DNA of 64,000 nucleotides from DASUPK01 sp963815665 (GTDB lineage: Bacteria; Actinomycetota; Thermoleophilia; Solirubrobacterales; 70-9). The position numbers and the translations under genes are program-made. The stretch is taken from assembly GCA_963815665.1 (NCBI GenBank), contig CAWFHN010000014.1:124001-188000 (forward strand). The letters are read 5' to 3'. Under the pieces are notes generated by a model, which worked only from the letters and a program-made list of their open reading frames with translations, searched no databases and was not told the DNA's origin. Shown here piece by piece: positions 1 to 9,014 of this stretch (the first letter of the stretch is position 1; each line of letters opens with the position of its first letter).

Positions 1-401
1 AGAAGTCGTATGCCTCCCGCTCCTGGAAATCGGCAGTCGGGAAGAGCTCGACGCAGGAGTCCAGCTCGGGAAGCTTCTCGCCGGTGGATGCGCCGTTCGA
101 CCCGTCTCCGGCGGCCAGATCCGCCAGGAGGGCCTTCAGGTGAATCCGCTCCATCCGCTCCCGGCAGAGCAGCTCGTAGTGGACCGCGAACCGCGGGGTG
201 GCGGGGAGGTAGTCGGCGGCGTGCAGGCTGGAGAGGAACCGGTACCCCTGACCCTCGGTGTCGCGCAACCAGCCCAGTGCGTGCAGGACGCCCTCGGGAT
301 TGACGATCAGCGTCGCGACGTCGTGCTCCACGGACGTCTCGACGACAGTCCCCTTCCGTCCCTTCTCGATCCCCTGTGCGATCAGCTCCAGCCCGGGGGC
401 G

Positions 402-409
<8 letters not shown>
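1..409 (-). CDS. nuoC: NADH-quinone oxidoreductase subunit C (nuoC), 3' part missing
   Basis: Subunit of the peripheral arm of respiratory complex I, bordering the quinone module on the cytoplasmic side. The frame starts at ATG 409 and stays open to the window edge (136 codons). It contains the family signature near the edge, read as FPTADFQEREAYDF, which matches the conserved W/F-x-EREAYD motif of the 30-kDa subunit. The start overlaps the nuoB stop by 8 bases, the usual translational coupling in nuo operons. The rest of the gene and later nuo genes lie outside the window. Confidence 0.9.
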
Positions 410-1057
<648 letters not shown>

Positions 1058-1067
<10 letters not shown>

Positions 1068-1417
1068 TCGAGCGCTCCTCGACGCCAGACGAAGACGAGG
1101 GCGACGAGCAACAGCGCGACGAAGACGAGGATCTCCCCCAGGACGAACACGCTCTTCGTGAGATGGACGAGGACGCCGACCGGATAGAGGAAGACGACCT
1201 CGATGTCGAAGAGGATGAACAGCATCGCGATCATGTAGAAGCTGACCCCGAAGCGGAAGGTGCGGGTGATGTGGGAGGGAAGGCCGCACTCATACGGCTG
1301 TCCCTTGATCGGGTTCGGGCGCTTGGGCCCGATCACCGAGTTCAACAGTGCGAACGCGCCTCCCACGATGATCCCTAGGCCGGCAAAGACGAGGACTGGG
1401 AGGTAGCTCTGAAGCAC
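1058..1417 (-). CDS. nuoA: NADH-quinone oxidoreductase subunit A (nuoA)
   Basis: Small membrane subunit of complex I (119 aa) at the junction of the membrane and peripheral arms. Three hydrophobic segments are visible at about residues 5-28, 57-80 and 86-110. The family hallmarks YECGLPS, RFGVSFYMIAMLFILFD and the IEVVFLYP segment are present. It starts at GTG 1417 with no convincing Shine-Dalgarno sequence, and it is the first gene of the nuo operon in this orientation, overlapping nuoB. Confidence 0.93.
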
Positions 1418-1429
1418 GGTCCGCTGGGT

Positions 1430-1461
1430 CTTATACCACCGCGACCGCGACTTTGTAGCAA
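1430..1461 (-). promoter_or_regulatory. Possible sigma70-like promoter of the nuo operon
   Basis: Reading the minus strand, TTGCTA (1461-1456) is followed after 17 bases by TGGTAT (1438-1433), with TATAAG overlapping it at 1435-1430. The predicted transcription start would fall only a few bases upstream of the nuoA GTG, so nuoA could be read from a nearly leaderless transcript. Motif matching only. Confidence 0.3.
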
Positions 1462-1554
1462 GGTGTTACATAGTGCTTTTCCGCATCAGCAAGCGGAATC
1501 CCGACCCTTTCTGAGCGGCTTTCGGGGCCGCTTGCTCCCTAAGCTGTCGCGGCC

Positions 1555-1986
1555 GTGCCGGAAGTCCATCTCGTAGTCGGGGTCTGTCTGATCGCCGCCA
1601 ATCTGGTGGCGGGGGTCTGGGGCGGGGTCGCCTGGCTCGAGGATCGCCCCACGGTCGGCTTCTGGTACGCGCTCCGGATCGCGCAGGTGACGGTCGCGCT
1701 CCAGGCCCTGCTCGGCCTGCTGCTTGCGTTCACGGGACATCACGCCGACGAGCTCCACTACCTCTACGGCGGGCTCCCGCTCGTCGTCTCGCTGCTTGCC
1801 GAGCTGATTCGGGCCGGCTCGGCCGCCCAGGAGCTCGGCGACACCGACTTCCGGTCGCTGCCGGAGGAGCGCCAGAACCAGATCGCTTTGGCCATCGTCC
1901 GCCGGGACACCGGGATCATGGCGACGGCCTGCCTGGTGATCTTCCTGCTGGCGCTGAGGGCCGCGGGGACGAGCTCGGCGTTCTAG
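1555..1986 (+). CDS. Small membrane protein of unknown function
   Basis: 143 aa starting at GTG 1555, divergent from the nuo operon. Four hydrophobic stretches are visible, at about residues 3-25, 38-60, 70-86 and 120-140, with a charged loop near residues 90-115 (SLPEERQNQ). I do not recognise a family. It stops 39 bases before the next gene. Its position back-to-back with nuoA hints at a respiratory or envelope context but does not show a function. Confidence 0.7.
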   Translation: MPEVHLVVGVCLIAANLVAGVWGGVAWLEDRPTVGFWYALRIAQVTVALQALLGLLLAFTGHHADELHYLYGGLPLVVSLLAELIRAGSAAQELGDTDFRSLPEERQNQIALAIVRRDTGIMATACLVIFLLALRAAGTSSAF

Positions 1987-2024
1987 ACGCGCGGCCGCCG
2001 CTGCCGTAAGCTGCCTGTGGGGAG

Positions 2025-2867
2025 ATGAAGCGGCAGGTCTTGATCCCAGTTGTCTTGCTGGCTCTCGCGTTGCCGGCGTCGGCGAGCGCGGCGAGCTTCC
2101 AGGGGCCTGGGACGACGATCCCGGAGGTGGGCCCGGCGGCGCCCTATCCCTCGACGATTCAGGTCTCGGGCGTGAGCGGCGCCCCGACCCACGTGACCGC
2201 CACCCTCCTCGGGCTGACGGACCGGTTCCCCGAGGACCTCGACGTCGTGCTGGTGGGGCCCGGCGGCGGGCGCGTGCTGCTCTTCTCGGACGCCTGCAGC
2301 GGCGACATGTGGCAGAACGTCGACGTGACCTTCGACGACAACGCTCCCACCACCGCATCGATCGGGACGGAGCCCTGCTTCGACGACGTCTACAAGCCGA
2401 CCAACTACGGGGGAGGGGACGTTTTCCCGGCTCCCGCTCCCGGGGGGCCCTACGGCTCGGTGCTCTCCACCTTCAACGGAACCAGCGCCGTTGGGACGTG
2501 GTCGCTTTACGTGGTCGACGACACCCCGCTGCAGGGCGGCACCCTGGCGGCCTGGGCGATCACCGTCGACGGAGTCACGGCGAGCGCGCGGTGCGCCGGC
2601 AGGCCGGCGACGATCGTCGGCACGACCGGGCGCGACGTGATCAAGGGGACCAACCGCGGCGACGTGATCGTCGCGCTGGGCGGCAACGACAAGGTGCATG
2701 GCGGTCGCGGCAACGACCGGATCTGCGGCGGCTCGGGCAAGGACATGCTCTTCGGCGGCTCGGGCAACGACAAGCTCTACGGCGGTTCGGGTAGGGACAG
2801 GCTGGTCGGCGGGCACGGCAAGGACAAGCTGGTCGGCGGCAAGGGTCGGGACAAGCAGGTCCAGTAG
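2025..2867 (+). CDS. Secreted protein: P-domain-like region followed by RTX-type calcium-binding repeats
   Basis: 280 aa with a clear Sec signal peptide (MKRQ plus a hydrophobic stretch to about residue 23, ASAAS). Residues about 30-185 resemble the proprotein-convertase P/Homo-B jelly-roll: paired cysteines, DLDVVLVGPGG, a GTWSLYVVDD segment and a closing WAITVDG. Residues about 200-278 are tandem nonapeptides of the GGxGxDxLxGG type (GGNDKVHGG, GSGNDKLYGG), which bind calcium and help folding after secretion. No protease catalytic domain is present, so this is probably an extracellular adhesive or matrix protein. Confidence 0.8.
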   Translation: MKRQVLIPVVLLALALPASASAASFQGPGTTIPEVGPAAPYPSTIQVSGVSGAPTHVTATLLGLTDRFPEDLDVVLVGPGGGRVLLFSDACSGDMWQNVDVTFDDNAPTTASIGTEPCFDDVYKPTNYGGGDVFPAPAPGGPYGSVLSTFNGTSAVGTWSLYVVDDTPLQGGTLAAWAITVDGVTASARCAGRPATIVGTTGRDVIKGTNRGDVIVALGGNDKVHGGRGNDRICGGSGKDMLFGGSGNDKLYGGSGRDRLVGGHGKDKLVGGKGRDKQVQ

Positions 2868-2885
2868 GCCGGAGCAGCCCGGGTC

Positions 2886-3708
2886 TCAGCGAATTCCCGG
2901 CGGCTGAGTCAGCGAGAACGTCGCGCCCTGCGGGTCCATGAAGGCGCCCTGCCGGAGGCCGGTGCCGGGGATGTCGTAGGGAGGGGTGAGGACGCGGCCG
3001 CCCAGCTCGCCGACCTTCGCCGCCGCGGCGTCGAGGTCCGCGATCCAGAAGTCGACGTCCCAGTGCGGCGGTGGCCCGTCGCCGTTGGCGCCCAGAGGGA
3101 GCATCGTGGCGACCACGTCGCGCCGGACGGGCTGCTGCGGCTCTCCGCCTACATAGCCCTGCACCAGCCACATCACCATCTCGTCCTCGCCCATCTCGAA
3201 GGTCTCGATGCCCCAGCCGAAGACGTCGCCGTAGAAGCGCTTCGAGCCCTCGGGGTCGTTGGTGATCAGGGCGCTCATCGAATAGGCGCTGGGCTCGTTG
3301 ACCAGCTGCTGCGCCCTTGTGCGCGCCCGGCGCCCAGATCCCGAGCGCGGCGCCGGCTGGGTCGGCGATGACCGCGATCCGCCCGCCGTCGAGGCTGTCG
3401 AACGGCTCCTTGAGGATGCTGCCGCCTGAATCGAGCACCTTGGCCACGGTCGCGTCGACTTCATCCACCCAGACGTAGGTGGTCCAGGCGGTGACCGGAG
3501 GTGCTCCCTTCGGCCGCGAGGCGATCGCCGCGACGTCGCGGCCGCGCAGCCGGCACATGTAGTGGGTGCCCTCGACGCCCTCGGGCATCGTGTCCTCCCC
3601 TTCCCATCCGAAGATCTCGCCGTAGAAGGACATCGCGGCATCCGCGTCCGGCTGCCAGGTGTCGACCCAGCAGGGAACGCCCGGCGCAAATCCGTTCCGC
3701 TCGCTCAT
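2886..3708 (-). pseudogene. Two-domain VOC (glyoxalase/bleomycin-resistance) family protein, frameshifted
   Basis: The first VOC domain runs from ATG 3708 (MSERNGFAPGVPCWVDTW) to about 3315 and ends at GIWAPGAHKGA. The second half (QLVNEPSAYSMSAL to SLTQPPGIR) is in a different frame and ends at 2886. Fused, they give about 270 aa with two betaalphabetabetabeta modules, the usual size of actinobacterial tandem VOC proteins of unknown substrate. A single indel near 3310-3318, at the repeated GCA, explains the break. It is either a real lesion or an assembly error. It is divergent from an HxlR-type regulator that is also disrupted. Confidence 0.75.
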
Positions 3709-3785
3709 CGTCGGTCCTCCTCGTGTTCGTCTACTCGGCATCGCCGCTGGCCGGTACCTCTTATCGCGGTGGCACCGTACCAGAG

Positions 3786-3823
3786 AGTCCTGGAAGATAA
3801 CTAGATGAGTGCTTTCCAGGACT
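3786..3823. promoter_or_regulatory. Perfect 10-bp inverted repeat, probable regulator operator
   Basis: AGTCCTGGAA (3786-3795) and its exact reverse complement TTCCAGGACT (3814-3823) are separated by 18 bases in the 136-bp gap between the divergent VOC gene and HxlR-type gene. A dimeric winged-helix repressor of the HxlR family would be expected to bind such a site. The site is intact although both flanking genes are damaged. Confidence 0.55.
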
Positions 3824-3837
3824 AACGTGCTCTAAAC

Positions 3838-5112
3838 TCACGCCGTGGCGCGAACCAGGACACAGGTCGACGGATGCGGGATCGCCCATGCCTCCGACCT
3901 CCTCGGCCAGCGCTGGGCCCTGTTGGTCGTCAGGGAGCTGCTGCTCGGGCCGAAGCGGTTCACCGACCTGCGCGCCGGCATCCCGGACATCAGCCCGAAC
4001 GTCCTCGGCCAGCGGCTTCGCGAGCTGGAGGAGAACGGAATCGTCCAGCGCCGCAGGCTGGCGCCCCTCCGGCCGCCGTGCAGGTCTACGAGCTGACGCA
4101 GTGGGGAAGCGATCTCGAGCCCGCGGTGCTCTCGCTCGGGCGCTGGGCGAGCCGGTCCCGCGGCTTCCCGCTGGGCGCGCCGATGGGCCCCGACTCGCTC
4201 GTGCTGGCGATGAAGACCGCGTTCCAGCCGGAGAAGGCGGAGGGCTCGATGCGACGTACGAGCTCTGGCTCGGGAGAGATCCCGTTCAACATTGCGGTGA
4301 AAGGGGGGAGCTTCGAGGCGGTTCGCGGCGAGGCCGAGGGCCCGACGCCACGATCCGCAGCGGCCCAGGCACGATCGCGGCCATCGTCTTCGGCGAAAGC
4401 GGCTGGGGAAGGCGGTGGAGGCCGGGGACATTGCGATCGACGGGAGCCGCAGGGCCGTCAACGCCCTTTTTCGCGCCCTGAGCTGCCGATTGGCGAGTTC
4501 TTCGGCTATTCCGGAACAATTCGCCAACTGGCGCCTTTGCCGGACGTCCGGGCAGCACGCGCCAAATGCCTCCAGCTCGCCCAGTGCTGCGCTGCCTTCA
4601 TTGCCGATTTTCGTCCCTAGCTCTCCGCCAGCAAGGTCTCGATACTCCCCGCGGTGAAACAGCAGCGGCTGGCCGTCCCTCGACTCCGCCGCGAGCACGT
4701 TCCCGGTCAGGATCAGGTGGTCGCCGCCGTCGATCAGATCCCGCAGCTCGCAGGCCACCCACATCAGGGCGCCGGCCAGATGGGGCAGGCCGTCCCTCTC
4801 CGACCACTCGACGGCCTCCCACTTCTCCGCCTCGGCGTTCTTGCCGGCGAAGCGGCGCGCCAGCTCCTCCTGACCCGCCGCCAGGGCGTTGACGCCGAAG
4901 CGGCCCTGAGCCCTGACCGAGGTGAGGGTGCGCGAGCCTCGATCGAGGCAGGCCAGCATCATCGGCGGGTCGAGGGACAGGGAGGTGACGGCGTTGGCTG
5001 TCGCACCGGAGGGCCCGTTGGGACCGATCGCCGTGACCACGGTGACGCCGGTCGCGTAGGCGCCGAGCGCGGCGCGGAATTCGTCCGGCGAGACACCCTC
5101 ATCGGTAGCCAT
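3838..5112 (-). CDS. Flavin reductase domain protein (FMN-binding split barrel)
   Basis: ATG 5112 opens a flavin reductase-like domain of about 165 residues: FRAALGAYATGVTVVTA, GATANAVTSLSLDPPMMLAC, RFGVNALA, RFAGK, then GDHLILTGNV and HRGEYRDLAGGEL. Members supply reduced FMN to a partner monooxygenase. Recognisable homology ends near 4614. The frame then stays open to 3838 through low-complexity Arg-rich sequence antisense to the decayed HxlR gene, which suggests the original stop was lost by an indel. A TAG in another frame near 4618 would give a normal end. The extra 250 residues are probably not meaningful. Confidence 0.7.
   Translation of the reverse strand: MATDEGVSPDEFRAALGAYATGVTVVTAIGPNGPSGATANAVTSLSLDPPMMLACLDRGSRTLTSVRAQGRFGVNALAAGQEELARRFAGKNAEAEKWEAVEWSERDGLPHLAGALMWVACELRDLIDGGDHLILTGNVLAAESRDGQPLLFHRGEYRDLAGGELGTKIGNEGSAALGELEAFGACCPDVRQRRQLANCSGIAEELANRQLRARKRALTALRLPSIAMSPASTAFPSRFRRRRWPRSCLGRCGSWRRALGLAANRLEAPPFHRNVERDLSRARARTSHRALRLLRLERGLHRQHERVGAHRRAQREAAGPARPAPEREHRGLEIASPLRQLVDLHGGRRGASLRRWTIPFSSSSRSRWPRTFGLMSGMPARRSVNRFGPSSSSLTTNRAQRWPRRSEAWAIPHPSTCVLVRATA
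3845..4480 (+). pseudogene. HxlR-family transcriptional regulator, multiply frameshifted
   Basis: GTG 3845 opens a clear HxlR winged-helix domain (IAHASDLLGQRWALLVVREL, then GPKRFTDLRAGIP and LGQRLREL). The frame breaks near 4065-4075. Recognisable sequence continues in other frames: YELTQWGSDLEPAVLSLGRW, then IPFNIAVKGGSFEAVRGEA, then ATIRSGPGTIAAIVFG, then GDIAIDGSRRAVNALFRAL. Together these form the HxlR plus SCP2-like C-terminal architecture of about 215 aa. At least four shifts are needed, so this is a decayed gene unless the assembly is poor here. Confidence 0.7.
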
Positions 5113-5173
5113 GCCTGAAACCTACGGGGATGCTCGGGGCGGCGACTGATCTGGCGTCATATGATCCCGCCGC

Positions 5174-5575
5174 GTGCGAGGGGCATTCCTACTGATCGCA
5201 GTCGCCGTGATCGCGACCGCCGCCGGTTGCGGGACGCAGGGCGTCCAGGTTCCGGCCGGCGATCCGACCCATGCGGGCGCCGAGATCTTCGCCCAGCGCT
5301 GCTCGGGCTGTCACACGCTGACCCCCGCCGGAACCGAGGGCACCGCCAACCGCAGCCAGCGCCAGCAGGGCCCCAACCTCGATCAGCGCACGGAGACTCT
5401 CGACGATGTGATCTACGCGATCCGCAACGGCGGCTTCTCGGGCGCGATCATGCCCCAGAACATCGTGGTCGGCGCAGACGCCGACAAGGTGGCGGCGTTC
5501 GTGGCGAAGTACTCGGGCCAGGACGTCGCCAGCTCGCCAGGGCCGGCGTCGACAACGACGACCGCAGCGCCCTAA
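5174..5575 (+). CDS. c-type cytochrome lipoprotein
   Basis: 133 aa from GTG 5174. A lipoprotein signal peptide ends at a lipobox-like ATAAGCG (Cys19), so the mature protein should be anchored on the outer face of the membrane. A single class I haem-binding motif CSGCH lies at about residues 43-47, and a downstream Met in AIMPQN is the probable sixth haem ligand. The C-terminus is a short Thr/Ala/Pro-rich tail. It probably shuttles electrons near a terminal oxidase, but no oxidase genes are adjacent. Confidence 0.85.
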   Translation: MRGAFLLIAVAVIATAAGCGTQGVQVPAGDPTHAGAEIFAQRCSGCHTLTPAGTEGTANRSQRQQGPNLDQRTETLDDVIYAIRNGGFSGAIMPQNIVVGADADKVAAFVAKYSGQDVASSPGPASTTTTAAP

Positions 5576-5597
5576 GCGGCTCGCGGGGAGCCGAGCC

Positions 5598-6878
5598 ACG
5601 CTCGACCTCAAGCAGATCCGCAGCGATCCGGAGTCGGCGCGCTCGGCGCTGGCCAGGCGGGGCGCGGTCGAGCAGCTCGACGAGCTTCTGGGCCTGGACG
5701 AGCGACGGCGCGAGCTGAACACCCGCATCGACACGGTCCGGGCGGAGCAGAACAAGCTCTCGAGCGAGATCGAGGAGGCGGCGCGCGCCGGCAAGACGGA
5801 CGACCGGGAGTTCAAGCAGGCGCGTGAGGCATCCAGCGCGCTCAAGTCCGAGCTCAAGGAGCTCGAGCCGCAGCTGGCCGACCTGGCCGAGCAGCGCGAC
5901 GAGCTGCTGCTCTCGATGCCGAACCTCCCCGATCCGGATGCCCCGGACGGTGAGACGGAGGAGGACAACGTCACGCTGCGCGAGGTGGGGGACCGCCGGG
6001 AGCTCGACTTCGAGCCGCTGGACCACCTTGATCTCGGTCAGCGCCACGGCTGGATCGAGATGGAGGCTGCGGCGAGCGCGTCGGGCTCGCGGTTCGCATA
6101 CCTGCTCGGCGACCTGGTGATGATGGAGCTGGCCCTGGTTCGATTCGCGATGGAGCGGGTGCGAGCGGAGGGCTTCGAGCCCACTGTCCCGCCGGTGCTG
6201 GTCCGTGAGCAGGCGCTCTACGGCACGGGCTACTTCCCGGGCGAGCGGGAGATGATCTACGAGATCCCCCGCGACGAGCTCTTCCTGGTGGGGACCTCGG
6301 AGGTCTCCCTCGCGGCGCTGCACGCCGACCAGATCATGGAGGCCGACGAGCTGCCCAAACGCTACGCGGGCCTCTCCACGTGCTTCCGCCGCGAGGCCGG
6401 GGCGGCCGGGCGGGACACGCGGGGAATCTTCCGCGTGCACCAGTTCGACAAGGTCGAGATGTTCAGCTTCGTCGCGCCCGAATCGGCGCGCGAGGAGCAC
6501 GAGCGGATCCTGGCGATCCAGGAGAGCCTCCTCAGCGCACTCGAGATCCCGTACCGAGTGGTCGACGTGGCCGTCGGCGATCTGGGCGCCCCGGCCGCCC
6601 GCAAGTTCGATTGCGAGGCCTGGATTCCGAGCCAGGGGCGCTACCGGGAGCTGACAAGCTGCTCGAACACCACGGACTTTCAGGCAAGACGCCTGTTGAG
6701 CCGGTACCGTCCCGCCCCAGGAGAATCCCCCGAACCCGTGCACACGCTGAACGGAACTGCGGTGGCTGTGGGTCGAACGCTGATCGCGCTGCTGGAGAAC
6801 GGACAGAGGGGGGACGGGTCAGTGGAAGTTCCGGCCGCTTTGCAGGAATTTGGCGTTCCAGAGAGGATTCCCACATAA
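5598..6878 (+). CDS. serS: Seryl-tRNA synthetase (serS), non-canonical ACG start
   Basis: Class II aminoacyl-tRNA synthetase that charges tRNA-Ser. The N-terminal LDLKQIRSDPE and coiled-coil arm (about residues 25-100) are followed by class II motif 2 (CFRREAGAAGRDTRG) and motif 3 (NGTAVAVGRTLIALLEN). There is no ATG, GTG or TTG in frame until 5916, which would delete the tRNA-binding arm. Homology begins exactly at ACG 5598 (ACG CTC GAC CTC AAG), with GGGGAG 7 bases upstream, so ACG is the likely initiator or a miscalled ATG/GTG. Length from there is 426 aa, as expected for SerRS. Confidence 0.92.
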   Translation, partial: TLDLKQIRSDPESARSALARRGAVEQLDELLGLDERRRELNTRIDTVRAEQNKLSSEIEEAARAGKTDDREFKQAREASSALKSELKELEPQLADLAEQRDELLLSMPNLPDPDAPDGETEEDNVTLREVGDRRELDFEPLDHLDLGQRHGWIEMEAAASASGSRFAYLLGDLVMMELALVRFAMERVRAEGFEPTVPPVLVREQALYGTGYFPGEREMIYEIPRDELFLVGTSEVSLAALHADQIMEADELPKRYAGLSTCFRREAGAAGRDTRGIFRVHQFDKVEMFSFVAPESAREEHERILAIQESLLSALEIPYRVVDVAVGDLGAPAARKFDCEAWIPSQGRYRELTSCSNTTDFQARRLLSRYRPAPGESPEPVHTLNGTAVAVGRTLIALLENGQRGDGSVEVPAALQEFGVPERIPT

Positions 6879-7520
6879 ATGAGCCCCTCGTCTCCCAAGC
6901 GTGTAGTCCTCTGCGATGACCACGAGATCGTCCGCGAGGCCATCAAGGCTCGCATGGCCGCGGTCGAGGGCGTCGAGATCGTCGGGGAGGCCGAGACCGG
7001 CGAGGAGGTCGTCGACAAGGTCAGAGAGCTCGAGCCCGACGTCTGCATCGTCGACGTCGAGCTGCCGGGCAAGGACGGCATCGATGCGACCAAGGACATC
7101 CTCAAGGCCCGGCCCGAGACCAGGGTCATCATCTTCACCGCCCACGCCCAGCCCGATCTGCTGACGCTGGCGCTCCGCGCCGGCGCCTCCGGCTACGTGC
7201 TCAAGTCCGCGCCCAGCGAGGACATCGCCCGAGCGATCGAGGTCGTCGCGGGTGGAGGCACCTTCGTCGGCACCGAGCTCGGCCAGGGCGCCGGCGAAGT
7301 CGAGAAGCTGCTCGAGCTGACCCCCCGCGAGCGCGAGATCCTGGAGCTGCTCGCGGAGGGCCTGCGCGTGAAGCAGATCGCCGACCGGCTCTCGCTCAGC
7401 CCCGCCACGGTCCACACCCACGTCCGGAACGCAATCGCCCGGATGGAGGTCGATACTCGGACCGAGGCGGTGGCCCTCGCCGTGCGCTTCAGCTACCTGG
7501 GCGCCGGCGGAAAAGTCTGA
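6879..7520 (+). CDS. NarL/FixJ-type response regulator
   Basis: 213 aa transcription factor. The receiver domain (residues about 8-120) has acidic DD near residue 13, phospho-acceptor Asp in CIVDVELPGKDG and Lys in YVLKSAPSED. The LuxR-type helix-turn-helix (about 145-205) carries LTPREREILELLAEG and QIADRLSLSPATVHTHV. The ATG abuts the serS stop with no gap, so the two are probably co-transcribed; a GAGAGGA about 11 bases upstream can serve as ribosome site. No histidine kinase is nearby. A strong bidirectional terminator follows. Confidence 0.9.
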   Translation: MSPSSPKRVVLCDDHEIVREAIKARMAAVEGVEIVGEAETGEEVVDKVRELEPDVCIVDVELPGKDGIDATKDILKARPETRVIIFTAHAQPDLLTLALRAGASGYVLKSAPSEDIARAIEVVAGGGTFVGTELGQGAGEVEKLLELTPREREILELLAEGLRVKQIADRLSLSPATVHTHVRNAIARMEVDTRTEAVALAVRFSYLGAGGKV

Positions 7521-7522
7521 CC

Positions 7523-7561
7523 GGGGCGCTTTCCTCGGCCTATGGGCGCGTAAAGCGCCCC
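7523..7561. terminator. Bidirectional hairpin terminator between convergent genes
   Basis: GGGGCGCTTT (7523-7532) pairs perfectly with AAAGCGCCCC (7552-7561) around a 19-base loop. It lies between the convergent response regulator and msrB, with stem T's and A's at the loop side. Confidence 0.65.
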
Positions 7562-7569
7562 ACCTCGGT

Positions 7570-7968
7570 TTATGACTCTGGCTTGAACTCGAGGGCGCAG
7601 CCGTTGATGCAGTAGCGCTGTCCGGTGGTGTCGGCGGGGCCGTCGTCGAAGACGTGTCCGAGGTGCGCGTCACAGCGTGAGCAGAGCACCTCCGTTCGCT
7701 TCATGAACAGGCTCTTGTCCGACTCGGTCTCGACGTTCTCATCGTCCATCGGCCGGTCGAAGCTCGGCCAGCCGGTGCCGGAGTCGAACTTGTTGTCGGC
7801 GTCGAACAGGGGCTGCCCGCACGCCACGCAGACGAACTTGCCTGGGTCCTTGACGTCGTTGAGCTCGCTCGTGAACGGAGCCTCGGTGCCCTTCTGCCGG
7901 ACGACCTCGTACTGCTCCGGCGTCAGCTCCTGGCGCCACTCCTGCTCGCTCTTCTTGACCTTCTCCAA
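7570..7968 (-). CDS. msrB: Peptide-methionine (R)-S-oxide reductase (msrB)
   Basis: Repairs methionine-R-sulfoxide in proteins with thioredoxin as reductant. The 132 aa contain both zinc-binding pairs (CVACG and CSRCD), the substrate motif SGTGWPSF and the catalytic cysteine in RYCINGCAL. The start is TTG 7968 with a GAGG site 9 bases upstream. It is divergent from the thioesterase gene, and the 91-bp gap between them probably holds both promoters. Confidence 0.93.
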   Translation of the reverse strand: MEKVKKSEQEWRQELTPEQYEVVRQKGTEAPFTSELNDVKDPGKFVCVACGQPLFDADNKFDSGTGWPSFDRPMDDENVETESDKSLFMKRTEVLCSRCDAHLGHVFDDGPADTTGQRYCINGCALEFKPES

Positions 7969-8059
7969 GTCCTCTTACCTCGCTTCCTGGGGTATCGACC
8001 AGCTTAAACCGGTCGAATATCAGTCCTCCGGGCGTCCCCTTCGTTACTAGGCTCCCCGC

Positions 8060-8863
8060 GTGCCCGACTCCTTCTACGAGCCGGACGGCGACCTCTATGT
8101 CGCCACCGAGCTCACCCGCGGCCCCTGGGACCCGGGCGCCCAGCACGCCGGCCCGCCCGCCGCGCTGATCGGGCGCGAGGTCGAGCGCCTCGGCGGCGGC
8201 AGGATCGGCGGCGAGGACGGCCCACCCGTCCAGGTCGGCCGGATCACCTATGAGGTGCTGCGCCCGGTGCCGATCGCGCCGCTTCGCGTCGAGGCCGGGA
8301 TCGTCCGGCCGGGAAAGCGCGTCGAGATGTTCGAAGCGACTCTCAGCGATCAGGCGGGCGAGGCCCTGATGCGCGCGCAGGGCTGGCGCCTTCGCACCGA
8401 GGCTGTCTCTTTCGAGAGCCCGCCCCCGGCGCCGGAGCGACCGCCCGGACCCGAGAGCGGCGAGCCGGGCCGGTTCTTCCACACCGGTTACGACGTCGGC
8501 TACCACACGGCGATGGAGTACCGGTTCACCCAGGGCGCGTTCATGGAGGCCGGTCCCGCGACTGTCTGGATGCGCATGGACGTCCCGCTCGTTCCGGATC
8601 AGGAACCGACCCCGCTGCAGCGCGTGCTTGCGGCGGCGGACTCGGGAAACGGCGTGAGCGCGTCGCTCGACTGGAACAGGTTCCTCTTCATCAACGTCGA
8701 CCTGACCGTGCACCTGCACCGCCTGCCGGAGGGCGAGTGGGTCTGCCTGGACGCCGTGACGCTGCCCGAGTCGAACGGCGTGGGCATGGCCGACACGCGC
8801 CTGTTGGACGAGCACGGCCCGATCGGGAGGGCTGTTCAGACCCTCCTGATCGCCGAGCGGTAG
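8060..8863 (+). CDS. TesB-like acyl-CoA thioesterase family protein
   Basis: 267 aa from GTG 8060. The sequence reads as a double hot-dog fold: an N-terminal half with WDPGAQHAGPPAALIGREVE and YEVLRPVPI, and a C-terminal half with FLFINVDLTVHLHR, EWVCLDAVT and GVGMADTRLLDEHG. This is the pattern of the actinobacterial thioesterase-like superfamily. It probably hydrolyses an acyl-CoA in the cytoplasm, with substrate unknown. It is a single gene followed by a 150-bp gap. Confidence 0.75.
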   Translation: MPDSFYEPDGDLYVATELTRGPWDPGAQHAGPPAALIGREVERLGGGRIGGEDGPPVQVGRITYEVLRPVPIAPLRVEAGIVRPGKRVEMFEATLSDQAGEALMRAQGWRLRTEAVSFESPPPAPERPPGPESGEPGRFFHTGYDVGYHTAMEYRFTQGAFMEAGPATVWMRMDVPLVPDQEPTPLQRVLAAADSGNGVSASLDWNRFLFINVDLTVHLHRLPEGEWVCLDAVTLPESNGVGMADTRLLDEHGPIGRAVQTLLIAER

Positions 8864-9014
8864 TCATCTCGACCGCCCGTCCACTGCTTACCAACTCCTA
8901 ACTCGGGTCTAACCGGCGCGTACCCATGGAGGCCGATAGTGGCCCGGTCAAGTCAAACGGCGGCCGTAGTTCAAGCGTCTGCAGAGGTCGGCCGCCACCG
9001 TCAAGGAGGATGTA

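Noticed and set aside
2620..2866. Short tandem repeats suggesting a CRISPR-like array
   Set aside because: They are the DNA of RTX-type nonapeptide repeats within a signal-peptide-bearing coding frame. No spacers are present. I saw no CRISPR array anywhere in the window.
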